A stretch of 64,000 nucleotides of DNA from the NCBI RefSeq assembly GCF_004151105.1, contig NZ_PHRF01000152.1, positions 62,001 to 126,000 on the forward strand. Reading direction: 5' to 3'. The position numbers and the translations under genes are program-made. The DNA is from Streptomyces sp. L-9-10. Lineage in GTDB: Bacteria; Actinomycetota; Actinomycetes; Streptomycetales; Streptomycetaceae. The notes beneath the pieces were generated by a model that saw only the letters and a list, made by a program, of their open reading frames with translations, was not told the origin of the DNA and did not search any database. Every line of letters begins with the position of its first letter. Position 1 is the first letter of the stretch. Shown here in pieces: positions 26,035 through 34,411 of the stretch.

Positions 26035-26079
26035 CCGACGGGAATTCCGCTCGGCCGGGGAATCGCCCCGGCGGCCTGG

Positions 26080-27519
26080 TCAGCCGTCGAGCGAGGTCAT
26101 CACGTGCTTGATACGCGTGTAGTCGTCGAAGCCGTACGCCGAGAGGTCCTTGCCGTAGCCGGACTTCTTGAAGCCGCCGTGCGGCATCTCCGCGACCAGC
26201 GGAATGTGGGTGTTGATCCAGACGCAGCCGAAGTCCAGGGACTTCGACATCCGCATCGCGCGGCCGTGGTCCTTGGTCCACACCGAGGAGGCGAGCGCGA
26301 ACTCGACGCCGTTGGCGTACTCCAGCGCCTGCGCCTCGTCCGTGAAGGACTGGACGGTGATGACCGGTCCGAAGACCTCGTTCTGGATGATCTCGTCGTC
26401 CTGCTTGAGGCCGGAGACGACGGTCGGGGCGTAGAAGTAGCCCTTGTCACCGACCCGGTGGCCGCCCGCCTCGACCTTGGCGTGGGCCGGCAGCCGCTCG
26501 ATGAAGCCGGAGACCTGCTTCAGCTGGTTGGCGTTGTTGAGCGGGCCGTACAGCACATCCGCGTCGTCCGCGGCGCCGGTCTTCGTGTCGGCCGCGGCCT
26601 TCGCGAGCGCCGTCACGAACTCGTCGTGGATCGACTCGTGGACGAGGACGCGGGTGGCGGCCGTACAGTCCTGGCCCGCGTTGAAGTAGCCCGCCACCGC
26701 GATGTCCTCGACGGCCTTGGCGATGTCGACGTCCTCGAAGACGACGACCGGCGCCTTGCCGCCCAGCTCCAGGTGGACGCGCTTGACGTCCTTGGCCGCC
26801 GACTCGGCGACCTGGATACCGGCCCGTACGGAACCGGTGATCGAGGCCATCGCCGGGATCGGGTGCTCGACCATCGCCCGGCCGCTGTCGCGGTCGCCGC
26901 AGATGACGTTGAAGACGCCCTTGGGGACGATCGCGCCGATGATCTCGGCCATCAGCGTGGTCGAGGCCGGGGTGGTGTCCGACGGCTTGAGCACCACGGT
27001 GTTGCCCGCGGCGAGGGCCGGCGCGAACTTCCACACGGCCATCATCATCGGGTAGTTCCACGGCGCGACCTGCGCGCAGACACCGACCGGCTCGCGGCGG
27101 ACGATGGAGGTGAGCCCCTCCATGTACTCCCCGGCCGAGCGGCCTTCGAGCATCCGGGCGGCGCCCGCGAAGAAGCGGATCTGGTCCACCATCGGCGGGA
27201 TCTCTTCGGTACGGGTCAGCTCCAGCGGCTTGCCGGTGTTCTCGGACTCGGCGGCGATCAGATCCTCCGCCCGCTCCTCGAAGGCGTCCGCGATCTTGAG
27301 CAGTACCTTCTGGCGTTCGGCCGGGGTGGTGTCGCGCCAGGCCGGGAAGGCGGCCGCGGCGGCCTCCATGGCGGCGTCGACGTCGGCCTGCCCCGAGAGC
27401 GGGGAGGTGGCGTACACCTCGCCCGTGGCCGGGTTGACCACGTCGATGGTCCGCCCGTCCGCGGCGTCCCGGAACTCTCCGTTGATGTAGTTACGCAGCC
27501 GGCGCAGCTCGGTGGTCAC
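26080..27519 (-). CDS. Gamma-aminobutyraldehyde dehydrogenase-like aldehyde dehydrogenase
   Basis: Third aldehyde dehydrogenase of the window, 479 residues. Key segments: APWNYPMMMAVWK, ITGSVRAG (NAD site; Ser instead of the common FTGS start), LELGGKAPVVV with the base Glu, and AGQDCTAATR with the catalytic Cys. The end MPHGGFKKSGYGKDLSAYG is typical of aminobutyraldehyde/betaine aldehyde enzymes. GTG 27519 is chosen since AGGAGG lies 7 bases before it; GTG 27525 sits against the ribosome site. It is divergent from an Lrp-type regulator and an aminotransferase, which supports amine or beta-alanine/GABA metabolism. Confidence 0.9.
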   Translation of the reverse strand: MTTELRRLRNYINGEFRDAADGRTIDVVNPATGEVYATSPLSGQADVDAAMEAAAAAFPAWRDTTPAERQKVLLKIADAFEERAEDLIAAESENTGKPLELTRTEEIPPMVDQIRFFAGAARMLEGRSAGEYMEGLTSIVRREPVGVCAQVAPWNYPMMMAVWKFAPALAAGNTVVLKPSDTTPASTTLMAEIIGAIVPKGVFNVICGDRDSGRAMVEHPIPAMASITGSVRAGIQVAESAAKDVKRVHLELGGKAPVVVFEDVDIAKAVEDIAVAGYFNAGQDCTAATRVLVHESIHDEFVTALAKAAADTKTGAADDADVLYGPLNNANQLKQVSGFIERLPAHAKVEAGGHRVGDKGYFYAPTVVSGLKQDDEIIQNEVFGPVITVQSFTDEAQALEYANGVEFALASSVWTKDHGRAMRMSKSLDFGCVWINTHIPLVAEMPHGGFKKSGYGKDLSAYGFDDYTRIKHVMTSLDG

Positions 27520-27712
27520 TGCCACCCCTCCTGTCGGAAGTTACGTATCGGAATGTCCGATGGGTGAGACACCCACCCTAATCGGTCGGTCGACGCTTTC
27601 GACAGGCCGGACCCCCCACAACTTCGGATTCGGTGAGATTTGATCGCCTCAACAACGAATTTCATCGATACAGGGTTGCGGGACAGACGAGTCGCAGTGC
27701 ACAGTGAAGCGC

Positions 27713-28216
27713 GTGGCCAGTCGCAGCGCAGACTCCAGGACAGACTCCAGGACCGGGAACGGATCATCGCCGTCCATCGATGCCGTGTCCCTCGCGATCA
27801 TCGAACAGCTCCAGGAGGACGGGCGACGTCCGTACGCCGCGATCGGCAAGGCCGTCGGCCTCTCCGAGGCGGCCGTGCGCCAGCGCGTCCAGAAACTGCT
27901 CGACCAGGGCGTGATGCAGATCGTCGCCGTCACCGACCCGCTCACCGTGGGTTTCCGGCGCCAGGCGATGGTCGGCATCCATGTCGAGGGTGATCTGGAT
28001 CCCGTCGCGGACGCGCTGTCGGCCATGGACGAGTGCGAGTACGTGGTGATGACCGCGGGCTCGTTCGACCTGATGGTGGAGGTCGTCTGCGAGGACGACG
28101 ACCACCTGCTGGACGTGATCAACAAGCGGATCCGCGCGCTCCCCGGCGTGCGCTCCACCGAGAGCTTCGTCTACCTCAAGCTGAAGAAGCAGACCTACAT
28201 GTGGGGAACCCGATAG
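27713..28216 (+). CDS. Lrp/AsnC family transcriptional regulator
   Basis: Amino-acid-responsive regulator of 167 residues. After a Ser/Arg-rich leader of about 20 residues comes the winged helix-turn-helix (IEQLQEDGRRPYAAIGKAVG, then LSEAAVRQRVQKLL). The RAM effector domain is VGIHVEGDLDPVADALSAMD through TAGSFDLMVEVVCEDDDHLL. Start choice is between GTG 27704 and GTG 27713; neither has a strong ribosome site. Lying divergent from an aldehyde dehydrogenase and immediately before an aminotransferase, it probably controls both. AT-richer upstream DNA (27640-27690) with CTCAACAA could hold its operators. Confidence 0.9.
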   Translation: MASRSADSRTDSRTGNGSSPSIDAVSLAIIEQLQEDGRRPYAAIGKAVGLSEAAVRQRVQKLLDQGVMQIVAVTDPLTVGFRRQAMVGIHVEGDLDPVADALSAMDECEYVVMTAGSFDLMVEVVCEDDDHLLDVINKRIRALPGVRSTESFVYLKLKKQTYMWGTR

Positions 28217-29580
28217 CCGTGAGCAAGGACCTCTCCAAAACCGCGTACGACCACCTGTGGATGCACTTCACCCGCATGTCGTCGTACGAGAACGCACCCG
28301 TGCCCACCATCGTGCGTGGTGAGGGCACCTACATCTACGACGATCAGGGCAAGCGCTACCTGGACGGTCTCTCGGGGCTGTTCGTGGTCAACGCCGGGCA
28401 CGGCCGCCACGAGCTGGCCGAGACCGCCTACAAGCAGGCGCAGGAGCTGGCCTTCTTCCCGGTCTGGTCGTACGCGCACCCCAAGGCCGTCGAGCTGGCC
28501 GAGCGGCTCGCCCACTACGCGCCGGGCGACCTCAACAAGGTCTTCTTCACCACGGGCGGCGGCGAGGCCGTCGAGACCGCCTGGAAGCTCGCCAAGCAGT
28601 ACTTCAAGCTGACCGGCAAGCCGACCAAGTACAAGGTCATCTCGCGCGCCGTCGCCTACCACGGCACACCGCAGGGAGCCCTGTCGATCACCGGTCTGCC
28701 GGCCCTGAAGGCACCGTTCGAGCCGCTGGTCCCGGGCGCGCACAAGGTGCCGAACACCAACATCTACCGCGCGCCGCTCCACGGCGACGACCCCGAGGCC
28801 TTCGGCCGCTGGGCCGCCGACCAGATCGAGCAGCAGATCCTCTTCGAGGGCCCGGACACGGTCGCGGCGGTCTTCCTGGAGCCGGTGCAGAACGCGGGCG
28901 GCTGTTTCCCGCCGCCGCCCGGGTACTTCCGGCGGGTCCGCGAGATCTGCGACCAGTACGACGTCCTGCTCGTCTCCGACGAGGTCATCTGCGCCTTCGG
29001 CCGGCTCGGCACGATGTTCGCGTGCGACAAGTTCGACTACGTACCGGACATGATCACCTGCGCCAAGGGCATGACCTCGGGCTACTCCCCGATCGGCGCG
29101 TGCATCGTCTCCGACCGGCTCGCCGAGCCGTTCTACGAGGGTGACAACACCTTCCTGCACGGCTACACCTTCGGCGGCCACCCGGTCTCGGCGGCGGTCG
29201 GCCTCGCCAACCTCGACATCTTCGAGCGCGAGGGCCTCAACCAGCACGTCCTGGACAACGAGTCCGCCTTCTTCGACACGCTGAACAAGCTGCACGACCT
29301 GCCGATCGTCGGTGACGTCCGCGGCAACGGCTTCTTCTACGGCATCGAGCTGGTGAAGGACAAGGCCACGAAGGAGACGTTCACGGACGAGGAGACCGAG
29401 CGCGTCCTGTACGGCTTCCTCTCCAAGAAGCTGTACGAGAACGGCCTGTACTGCCGGGCCGACGACCGCGGCGACCCGGTCGTGCAGCTGGCGCCGCCGC
29501 TGATCTCCGACCAGTCGACGTTCAACGAGATCGAGGGAATCCTGCGGTCGGTGCTGACGGAGGCGTGGACCAAGCTCTGA
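28201..29580 (+). CDS. Class-III (omega) aminotransferase
   Basis: PLP enzyme of 459 residues transferring a terminal amino group, probably from a diamine, GABA or beta-alanine, to pyruvate or 2-oxoglutarate. FTTGGGEAVETAWKLAK binds the PLP phosphate, LLVSDEVICAFGRLG has the cofactor Asp, and ITCAKGMTSGYSPIG the Schiff-base Lys. It overlaps the regulator gene by 16 bases if GTG 28201 is used; GTG 28219 leaves a 2-base gap and is an alternative. Co-transcription with the Lrp-type regulator is likely. A very strong terminator follows. Confidence 0.9.
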   Translation: MGNPIAVSKDLSKTAYDHLWMHFTRMSSYENAPVPTIVRGEGTYIYDDQGKRYLDGLSGLFVVNAGHGRHELAETAYKQAQELAFFPVWSYAHPKAVELAERLAHYAPGDLNKVFFTTGGGEAVETAWKLAKQYFKLTGKPTKYKVISRAVAYHGTPQGALSITGLPALKAPFEPLVPGAHKVPNTNIYRAPLHGDDPEAFGRWAADQIEQQILFEGPDTVAAVFLEPVQNAGGCFPPPPGYFRRVREICDQYDVLLVSDEVICAFGRLGTMFACDKFDYVPDMITCAKGMTSGYSPIGACIVSDRLAEPFYEGDNTFLHGYTFGGHPVSAAVGLANLDIFEREGLNQHVLDNESAFFDTLNKLHDLPIVGDVRGNGFFYGIELVKDKATKETFTDEETERVLYGFLSKKLYENGLYCRADDRGDPVVQLAPPLISDQSTFNEIEGILRSVLTEAWTKL

Positions 29581-29607
29581 CGGTGACGGGGTTCCCACCC
29601 CCGCATG

Positions 29608-29655
29608 ACGGCCCGGGTGCCGCCTTTCGAGTGAGAAGGGCGGCACCCGGGCCGT
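29608..29655 (+). terminator. Strong hairpin terminator after the aminotransferase
   Basis: Seventeen perfect pairs (ACGGCCCGGGTGCCGCC at 29608-29624 with 29639-29655), extendable by a few pairs around a GAGTGA loop. There is no T-run. Confidence 0.8.
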
Positions 29656-29763
29656 GTGCTGTCCGTACTCCCGGCTTCGAATCCCTACCGTGCCCAGTGA
29701 CCGATCGTCGCCGCCTTCGTTCCCCCGGACGGGGGAGGTAAATCCGAACCGAGGTGTACGCCA

Positions 29764-30492
29764 ATGGTGGCCCCACCGGACAACGACGTGCTCTGGGCGC
29801 GTTCTCTGAACTACTCCCACAACGGCTCCCCCGCACTCGACAGCGTCTCGCTCGGGGTGCGCGAGGGTGAGATCCTCGCCGTCAACGGCCCGCGCGGCAG
29901 CGGCAAGACCACTCTGCTGCGGTGTCTGTCGGGTCAGCTGGTGCCGCAGGAGGGCGAGGTCTGGTTCAACAGCTCGCCGGTCCATACCATGAGCGCGGCG
30001 CTCCGCGAACAGCTGCGCCGCGACCGCTTCAGCTGGATCGGCCCCGAGCCGTCCCTCGTCCCCGAACTCAACGTCTGGGAGAACGCGGCCCTGCCGCTGC
30101 TGATGCGCGGCTCGTCCCATCGCGCCGCCAAGGCCGCGGCGATGGAGTGGCTGGAGCGCCTCGACATCGGCGGCTGCGCCCGTAAACGGCCGTACGCCCT
30201 GTACCAGGCACAGCGGCAGCGTGTCGCCGTCGCCCGCGCGCTGGTCACCACGCCCTCGGTGCTCTTCGCCGACGAGCCGGCGGCGGCGCTGCATCTCACG
30301 GACGGCGCGCAGGTGCTGCGCACGCTGACCACCGCGGCCCGCTCGCACCGGATCACCGTCGTCCTGGCGACACTGGACGAGGAGCTCACGGCGCTGGCCG
30401 ACCGTACGGTCTCACTGGTGGACGGACGCCGGGTCAACTCGCTCCGGCCGTCCGAGGCGGAAGGCCGGGCCGCGTGCTCGCTCTCCGTCTAG
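29764..30492 (+). CDS. ABC transporter ATP-binding protein
   Basis: A 242-residue ATPase of the LolD/MacB-like size class. Walker A is NGPRGSGKTTLLRCLSG; Walker B is VLFADEPAAALH. The ABC signature is degenerate: ALYQAQRQRVAVARAL in place of LSGGQQQR, and no clear switch His is seen (ATLDEELTAL). The membrane partner is encoded immediately downstream and overlaps by 19 bases. ATG 29764 follows GAGGT. The substrate is unknown; the pair looks like an exporter or an envelope-stress type ABC system. Confidence 0.85.
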   Translation: MVAPPDNDVLWARSLNYSHNGSPALDSVSLGVREGEILAVNGPRGSGKTTLLRCLSGQLVPQEGEVWFNSSPVHTMSAALREQLRRDRFSWIGPEPSLVPELNVWENAALPLLMRGSSHRAAKAAAMEWLERLDIGGCARKRPYALYQAQRQRVAVARALVTTPSVLFADEPAAALHLTDGAQVLRTLTTAARSHRITVVLATLDEELTALADRTVSLVDGRRVNSLRPSEAEGRAACSLSV

Positions 30493-31817
30493 GCCGCGGC
30501 GCCCACCCCCTGGTCCTGCTGCGCCGGCTGCTGGTCGCCGCCGCCTCCGCCGGGGTCGGTTTCCTTCTCCTGTGCACACTGGGCTGGGCACTGGACCACC
30601 CGGCCGGGTCCCAGGCGCGGCTGCTCTGGTGTCTGATCCCGCTGGCCGCGACGGTGCAGTTCGCGGTCGCCACGGCCCGTACCGATCAGAGCACCCTGCC
30701 CCGTTCCGGGCTGTCGGCGGTGGGCCTCGGCCCGTCGCGGCTCGCGGCGCTGGCCGCCGCGTCGACCGCCGTATCGTGCACCCTGGGCAGCGCGGTGGCG
30801 CTGCTGTTCTTCCTGCATCTGCGCGGTGATCTGACGGGGATGCCGTTCGACGGCGAGGCCGCGAAACTGCTCGCCGCGGGCCGGCCGCTGCCGCTGGGCG
30901 CGGCGCTGACGCTGCTGGCCGCGGTGCCGGTGCTGGCGTCGGCGGCGACCTGGCTGGCGCTGCGGACGCGCACGACGGCCGGGCTCCCGCCCGCTCCCGC
31001 CAGGACGCCGGTCCGGCCCGTCAACGCCATGGTGATGGCGGCGGATCCGACCACGGACACGGCCGCGGATACGGATCCGGATGCCGATACGCGTACCGCG
31101 TCGGGCAAGGCCATCGAGGCGGCGGAGGCCGCGGACGCGGCGAAGGCCCCGGACACCGCCGTCAGCGAGCCGAGGGTCCTGCTGCCCGCCCGCGTCCCCG
31201 ATCCGGGGCCGACGCCGGCCGGTCTGCCGTGGGGTGTCGCGATCGCGGCGGCGGGGCTCGCGGTCGAGACGTACGCGAGCCGGGGCGGTGGCGGCACCCC
31301 GCCGCCGCTGCCGGGCCACTTCGACGGCAGTTCGGCCGGAGTGCTGGCGGGCTGGGCGCTGACGGCGGTCGGCCTGGCGCTGGCCGGACCGGGGATCACC
31401 CATCTCTGCGGCCTGCTGCTCCAGGCCGTGCGCCCCGGCGCGATCCGGCTGCTGGCGGGCCGCACGCTGATGGCCGAGGCACGCCGTATCGGACGCCCGC
31501 TGGGCGTGCTGTGCGCGGTGGTCTCGGGCGCGTTCGCCGCGGCGACCCTGTACGGGCCCGGTGACGAACGGCCCTTCGGCCCGCTCACCGGCCTCGGCGC
31601 CGCCCTGGTCATCGGCTGCACGGTGGCCACGGTTCTGACGGCGGTGCTGGAGGCCAAGCAGGCCCGTGTCTCCACCACCGAGTCCCTGTACCGGCTCGGT
31701 GCCCCCGCCACGCTCCTGCGGACGGCGGCGGCGGTGCGCGCGACCACGATCCTCGTGGTGTTCGCCCCGCTGACCTGGGCCGTGGCGGCCCTGGCGGCGG
31801 TCCCGCTGACCAACTGA
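30474..31817 (+). CDS. Multi-spanning membrane protein, partner of the ABC ATPase
   Basis: A 447-residue protein with about ten hydrophobic segments in two halves, separated by a hydrophilic region (about residues 175-245) rich in Thr, Asp and Ala, for example DTAADTDPDADTRT. It shows no clear FtsX signature but has permease-like topology. GTG 30474 lies inside the ATPase gene (19-base overlap), suggesting coupled translation. Function is inferred only from this coupling. Confidence 0.75.
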   Translation: MLALRLGRGAHPLVLLRRLLVAAASAGVGFLLLCTLGWALDHPAGSQARLLWCLIPLAATVQFAVATARTDQSTLPRSGLSAVGLGPSRLAALAAASTAVSCTLGSAVALLFFLHLRGDLTGMPFDGEAAKLLAAGRPLPLGAALTLLAAVPVLASAATWLALRTRTTAGLPPAPARTPVRPVNAMVMAADPTTDTAADTDPDADTRTASGKAIEAAEAADAAKAPDTAVSEPRVLLPARVPDPGPTPAGLPWGVAIAAAGLAVETYASRGGGGTPPPLPGHFDGSSAGVLAGWALTAVGLALAGPGITHLCGLLLQAVRPGAIRLLAGRTLMAEARRIGRPLGVLCAVVSGAFAAATLYGPGDERPFGPLTGLGAALVIGCTVATVLTAVLEAKQARVSTTESLYRLGAPATLLRTAAAVRATTILVVFAPLTWAVAALAAVPLTN

Positions 31818-31834
31818 GCGGCGCTCCGTCCGGA

Positions 31835-31870
31835 CCGGCCGTGCCCCGCCCGAGTGCGGGGCACGGCCGG
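31835..31870 (+). terminator. Perfect 15-bp hairpin after the membrane protein gene
   Basis: CCGGCCGTGCCCCGC (31835-31849) pairs fully with 31856-31870 around CCGAGT. It begins 17 bases after the stop codon. The right arm runs into the first unit of a tandem repeat. Confidence 0.75.
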
Positions 31871-31960
31871 TTCCGGATTTCGGGGGCACGGCCGGTTCCG
31901 GATTTCGGGGGCACGGCCGGTTCTGGATTTCGGGGGGACGGCGGGTTCCGGATTTCCGGA
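31861..31960. repeat. Four tandem 25-bp repeats
   Basis: Units start at 31861, 31886, 31911 and 31936. The first two (GCACGGCCGGTTCCGGATTT plus CGGGG) are identical, the third has one change and the fourth about three. They lie between the ABC membrane protein and the LOG-family gene. The first unit forms the right arm of the terminator hairpin, so repeat growth probably began from the hairpin. Confidence 0.9.
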
Positions 31961-32049
31961 GGACGACGGGCCCGGGAGACGGGGCCGGCGGGCCGGAGGG
32001 CGGGGGCCCTGGCGGCAACACCCCGCCGGCCACGCCCTATCGTGACCCC

Positions 32050-33186
32050 ATGCCGAACGACGCCCAGTCCCCCGCGCACGCCCAGGACCACGAGATAGAG
32101 ACCCTCGACGAGTTCGACCGGGTCGTGCGGGCGGGCACGCTCGGCGGATACCGGCTCCAGTCCGTCGATCTGACGGCCCGTACGCCCGAACTGCTCCGTA
32201 CCGACACCGCCGACGCCGTCTTCCTCGGCTGCCCCATGGAGCCCCGCGCCGCCGACAAGGTCCGGTCCGACGGCGCCATGGTGTTCCCGCCCGTCCCCCA
32301 TCTCCCGTTCGATCCCTACCGGGGGTTCGTCTACTCGCCCGACCAGCTCTTCGAGGGGCTGGCGGAGGGCGGTTACGAGGCCACGCCCGACGCGCGCGCC
32401 TACGCGTGGTTCCAGCGGACCAAGGCGGACGGCGACATCCTCGCGTCCATGCTGCGCGCGGTGCACGACGACGCGATCTCCGACGCCCTGGACGAACTCC
32501 TCGCGGGCGCCCGGGTGGTGGGGGTGATGGGCGGACACGCGATGGCGCGCGGTACCGACGCGTACGCCGGCGCGGCACGGCTCGGCCGCTCGCTCACCCG
32601 TACCGGACTGACCGTGGCGACCGGCGGCGGGCCCGGCGCCATGGAGGCCGCGAACCTCGGCGCGTACGCGGCCTCCCACCCCGACGACATGCTGGACGAG
32701 GCGCTCGGCATGCTCGCGAAGGCACCGTCGTTCGTCCCCTCCATATCCGACTGGGCGCGGGCCGCCTTCGCCATACGCGCGCGCTGGCCCAAGGGCGAGG
32801 CGTCGATCGGGATCCCCACCTGGTTCTACGGCCATGAGCCGCCCAACGCCTTCGCCGCGCACATCGGCAAGTACTTCGCCAACGCCACCCGCGAGGACGG
32901 CCTGCTGGCGCGCTCCAACGCGGGCGTGGTCTTCCTGCCGGGCGCGGCGGGCACCGTCCAGGAGATCTTCGACAACGCGACGCCGAACTACTACGAGTCG
33001 CGCGGCGAGCCGACGCCGATGGTCCTGGTCGACCGGGCCCACTGGACGGAGCGGCTGCCTGCCTGGCCGCTGCTGACGGCGCTCGCGCGGGAGCGCCGGA
33101 TGGAGTCCCGTATCGCGCTCGTCGACACGGTGGACGAGGCACCGGCGGCGCTCGCCCGGCTCGCGGCGGGGGGAGCGGTGGGGTGA
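32050..33186 (+). CDS. LOG-family nucleotide-processing protein with N-terminal extension
   Basis: A 378-residue protein. The central and C-terminal part is a LOG/Rossmann domain: MGGHAMARG, ATGGGPGAMEAANLGAY, and the phosphoribohydrolase-type motif LPGAAGTVQEIFDNAT (the usual PGGxGTxxE with Ala for the second Gly). A domain of about 150 residues precedes it, as in PpnN-type nucleotide 5'-monophosphate nucleosidases. It may thus release bases from nucleotides or make cytokinin-like bases; the exact substrate is unknown. ATG 32050 is taken from the onset of good codon bias. Confidence 0.82.
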   Translation: MPNDAQSPAHAQDHEIETLDEFDRVVRAGTLGGYRLQSVDLTARTPELLRTDTADAVFLGCPMEPRAADKVRSDGAMVFPPVPHLPFDPYRGFVYSPDQLFEGLAEGGYEATPDARAYAWFQRTKADGDILASMLRAVHDDAISDALDELLAGARVVGVMGGHAMARGTDAYAGAARLGRSLTRTGLTVATGGGPGAMEAANLGAYAASHPDDMLDEALGMLAKAPSFVPSISDWARAAFAIRARWPKGEASIGIPTWFYGHEPPNAFAAHIGKYFANATREDGLLARSNAGVVFLPGAAGTVQEIFDNATPNYYESRGEPTPMVLVDRAHWTERLPAWPLLTALARERRMESRIALVDTVDEAPAALARLAAGGAVG

Positions 33187-33256
33187 GCGGCGGCAGCGGG
33201 CTGTCGGCGGGGGAGCGGGCTGTCGGGCGGGCGGAGCGGCGGGCTGTCGGCGGCGC

Positions 33257-34411
33257 TCAGGCGAGCAGCGCGGCGAGCCGGTCGTACGAACGGTCCCAGT
33301 CCCACTCCGTACGCACCCACTCGCGCCCCTTGCGCCCCATCTCCCGGGCGGCCTCGCGGTCGCGGAGCAGCGCCACGAGCCGGTCCGCGATCTCGTCGGT
33401 GCGGCGGCCGTCCACGACATGTCCCGTCTCCCCGTCGCGTACGGCGTCGGGCGCTCCGCCCGAATCGCCCGCCAGAACGGGCAGTCCGGCCGCCGCGGCC
33501 TCCAAGTAGACGATGCCCAGGCCCTCCACCTCCAAGCCGCCCCTGCGGGTGCGACAGGGCATCGCGAAGACATCGGCGGCGGCGAAGAACGGCGGCATCG
33601 CGGCGTGCGGATGCCCGCCGGCGAGGACGACCTCGCGCTCCACGCCGCGCGCCGCCGCCAGCCGGCGCAGTCCGCGCTCGTACGGTCCCGCGCCGACGAG
33701 CAGGAGCGTCGCGTCCGGGACGGCGGCGCGTACCCGGGGCAGTGCGCGGATCAGCGCGTCCTGCCCCTTGCGGGGGACGAGCCGGGCGGCGCACAGGATC
33801 ACGGGCCGGTCGCCGAGTCCGTACGTCTCCCGGACCGTTCCGCCGTCGTCCCGGGGCCGGAACGCGTCGGGGTCGACGCCCGGAACGAGCCGCTCCAGCC
33901 GGGCGGCGCCGGACGCTCCGCGCCGCTGGGTGCCGAGCGCGGCGGCTATCGGCGCGCGGGTGCTCTCCCCGAGACAGGTCATGGTGTCGACCCCCGTCCC
34001 GATCCGCCGCAACAGCCCGCGCGCGCCCGGCGTCCGGGCCCACCACACCTCATGACCGTGCGTGGTGGCGACGAGCCGCCGTATCCCGGCCTCGCGCCGC
34101 AGCCGCCCCGCCATCAGGCCCAGCGGCGCCGCGGCCCCGAACCACACCCGGTGGCAGCCGTACCGGAGGGCCAGTTCCACCGCGCGGGAGGTGGCGCGCG
34201 GAGTCGGCAGGAGGGTGGCGGCGCGGTCCCGGACGACGGGGTAGGGCAGAGCGGCGTCATGGGCGGCGGCCCCAGGCTCGGACGAGGTGAACACGACCAC
34301 CCCGTCCGGCGGAAAGCGGTCCGTCATGGCCCGGACGAAGGTTTCGATACCTCCTTGCCGGGGCGGAAAGTCATTGGTGACGACGAGCGTCCGGGGCAGA
34401 GTTCCGGGCAC
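33257..34411 (-). CDS. GT4 glycosyltransferase, phosphatidylinositol mannosyltransferase-like
   Basis: GT-B retaining glycosyltransferase of 384 residues. It has the N-terminal loop NDFPPRQGGIETFV, the sugar-donor region CAARLVPRKGQDALI, and the E(x7)E motif in EGLGIVYLEAAAAGLPV. The overall pattern resembles PimB-type mannosyltransferases acting on phosphatidylinositol mannosides. GTG 34411 has AAGGAGG seven bases upstream and lies inside the 3' end of the GT87-like gene (88-base overlap), so the two are translationally coupled and may work on the same glycolipid. The acceptor is inferred. Confidence 0.85.
   Translation of the reverse strand: MPGTLPRTLVVTNDFPPRQGGIETFVRAMTDRFPPDGVVVFTSSEPGAAAHDAALPYPVVRDRAATLLPTPRATSRAVELALRYGCHRVWFGAAAPLGLMAGRLRREAGIRRLVATTHGHEVWWARTPGARGLLRRIGTGVDTMTCLGESTRAPIAAALGTQRRGASGAARLERLVPGVDPDAFRPRDDGGTVRETYGLGDRPVILCAARLVPRKGQDALIRALPRVRAAVPDATLLLVGAGPYERGLRRLAAARGVEREVVLAGGHPHAAMPPFFAAADVFAMPCRTRRGGLEVEGLGIVYLEAAAAGLPVLAGDSGGAPDAVRDGETGHVVDGRRTDEIADRLVALLRDREAAREMGRKGREWVRTEWDWDRSYDRLAALLA

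Noticed and set aside
29672..29685. GGCTTCGAATCCC resembling a tRNA T-loop
   Set aside because: No acceptor stem, anticodon arm or D-loop can be built around it.
31861..31960. Tandem repeats considered as a CRISPR array
   Set aside because: Units are contiguous, with no spacers and no cas genes nearby.
33194..33252. GCGGGCTGTCGG repeated three times between convergent genes
   Set aside because: Simple low-complexity repeat in a short intergenic gap, with no further structure to interpret.
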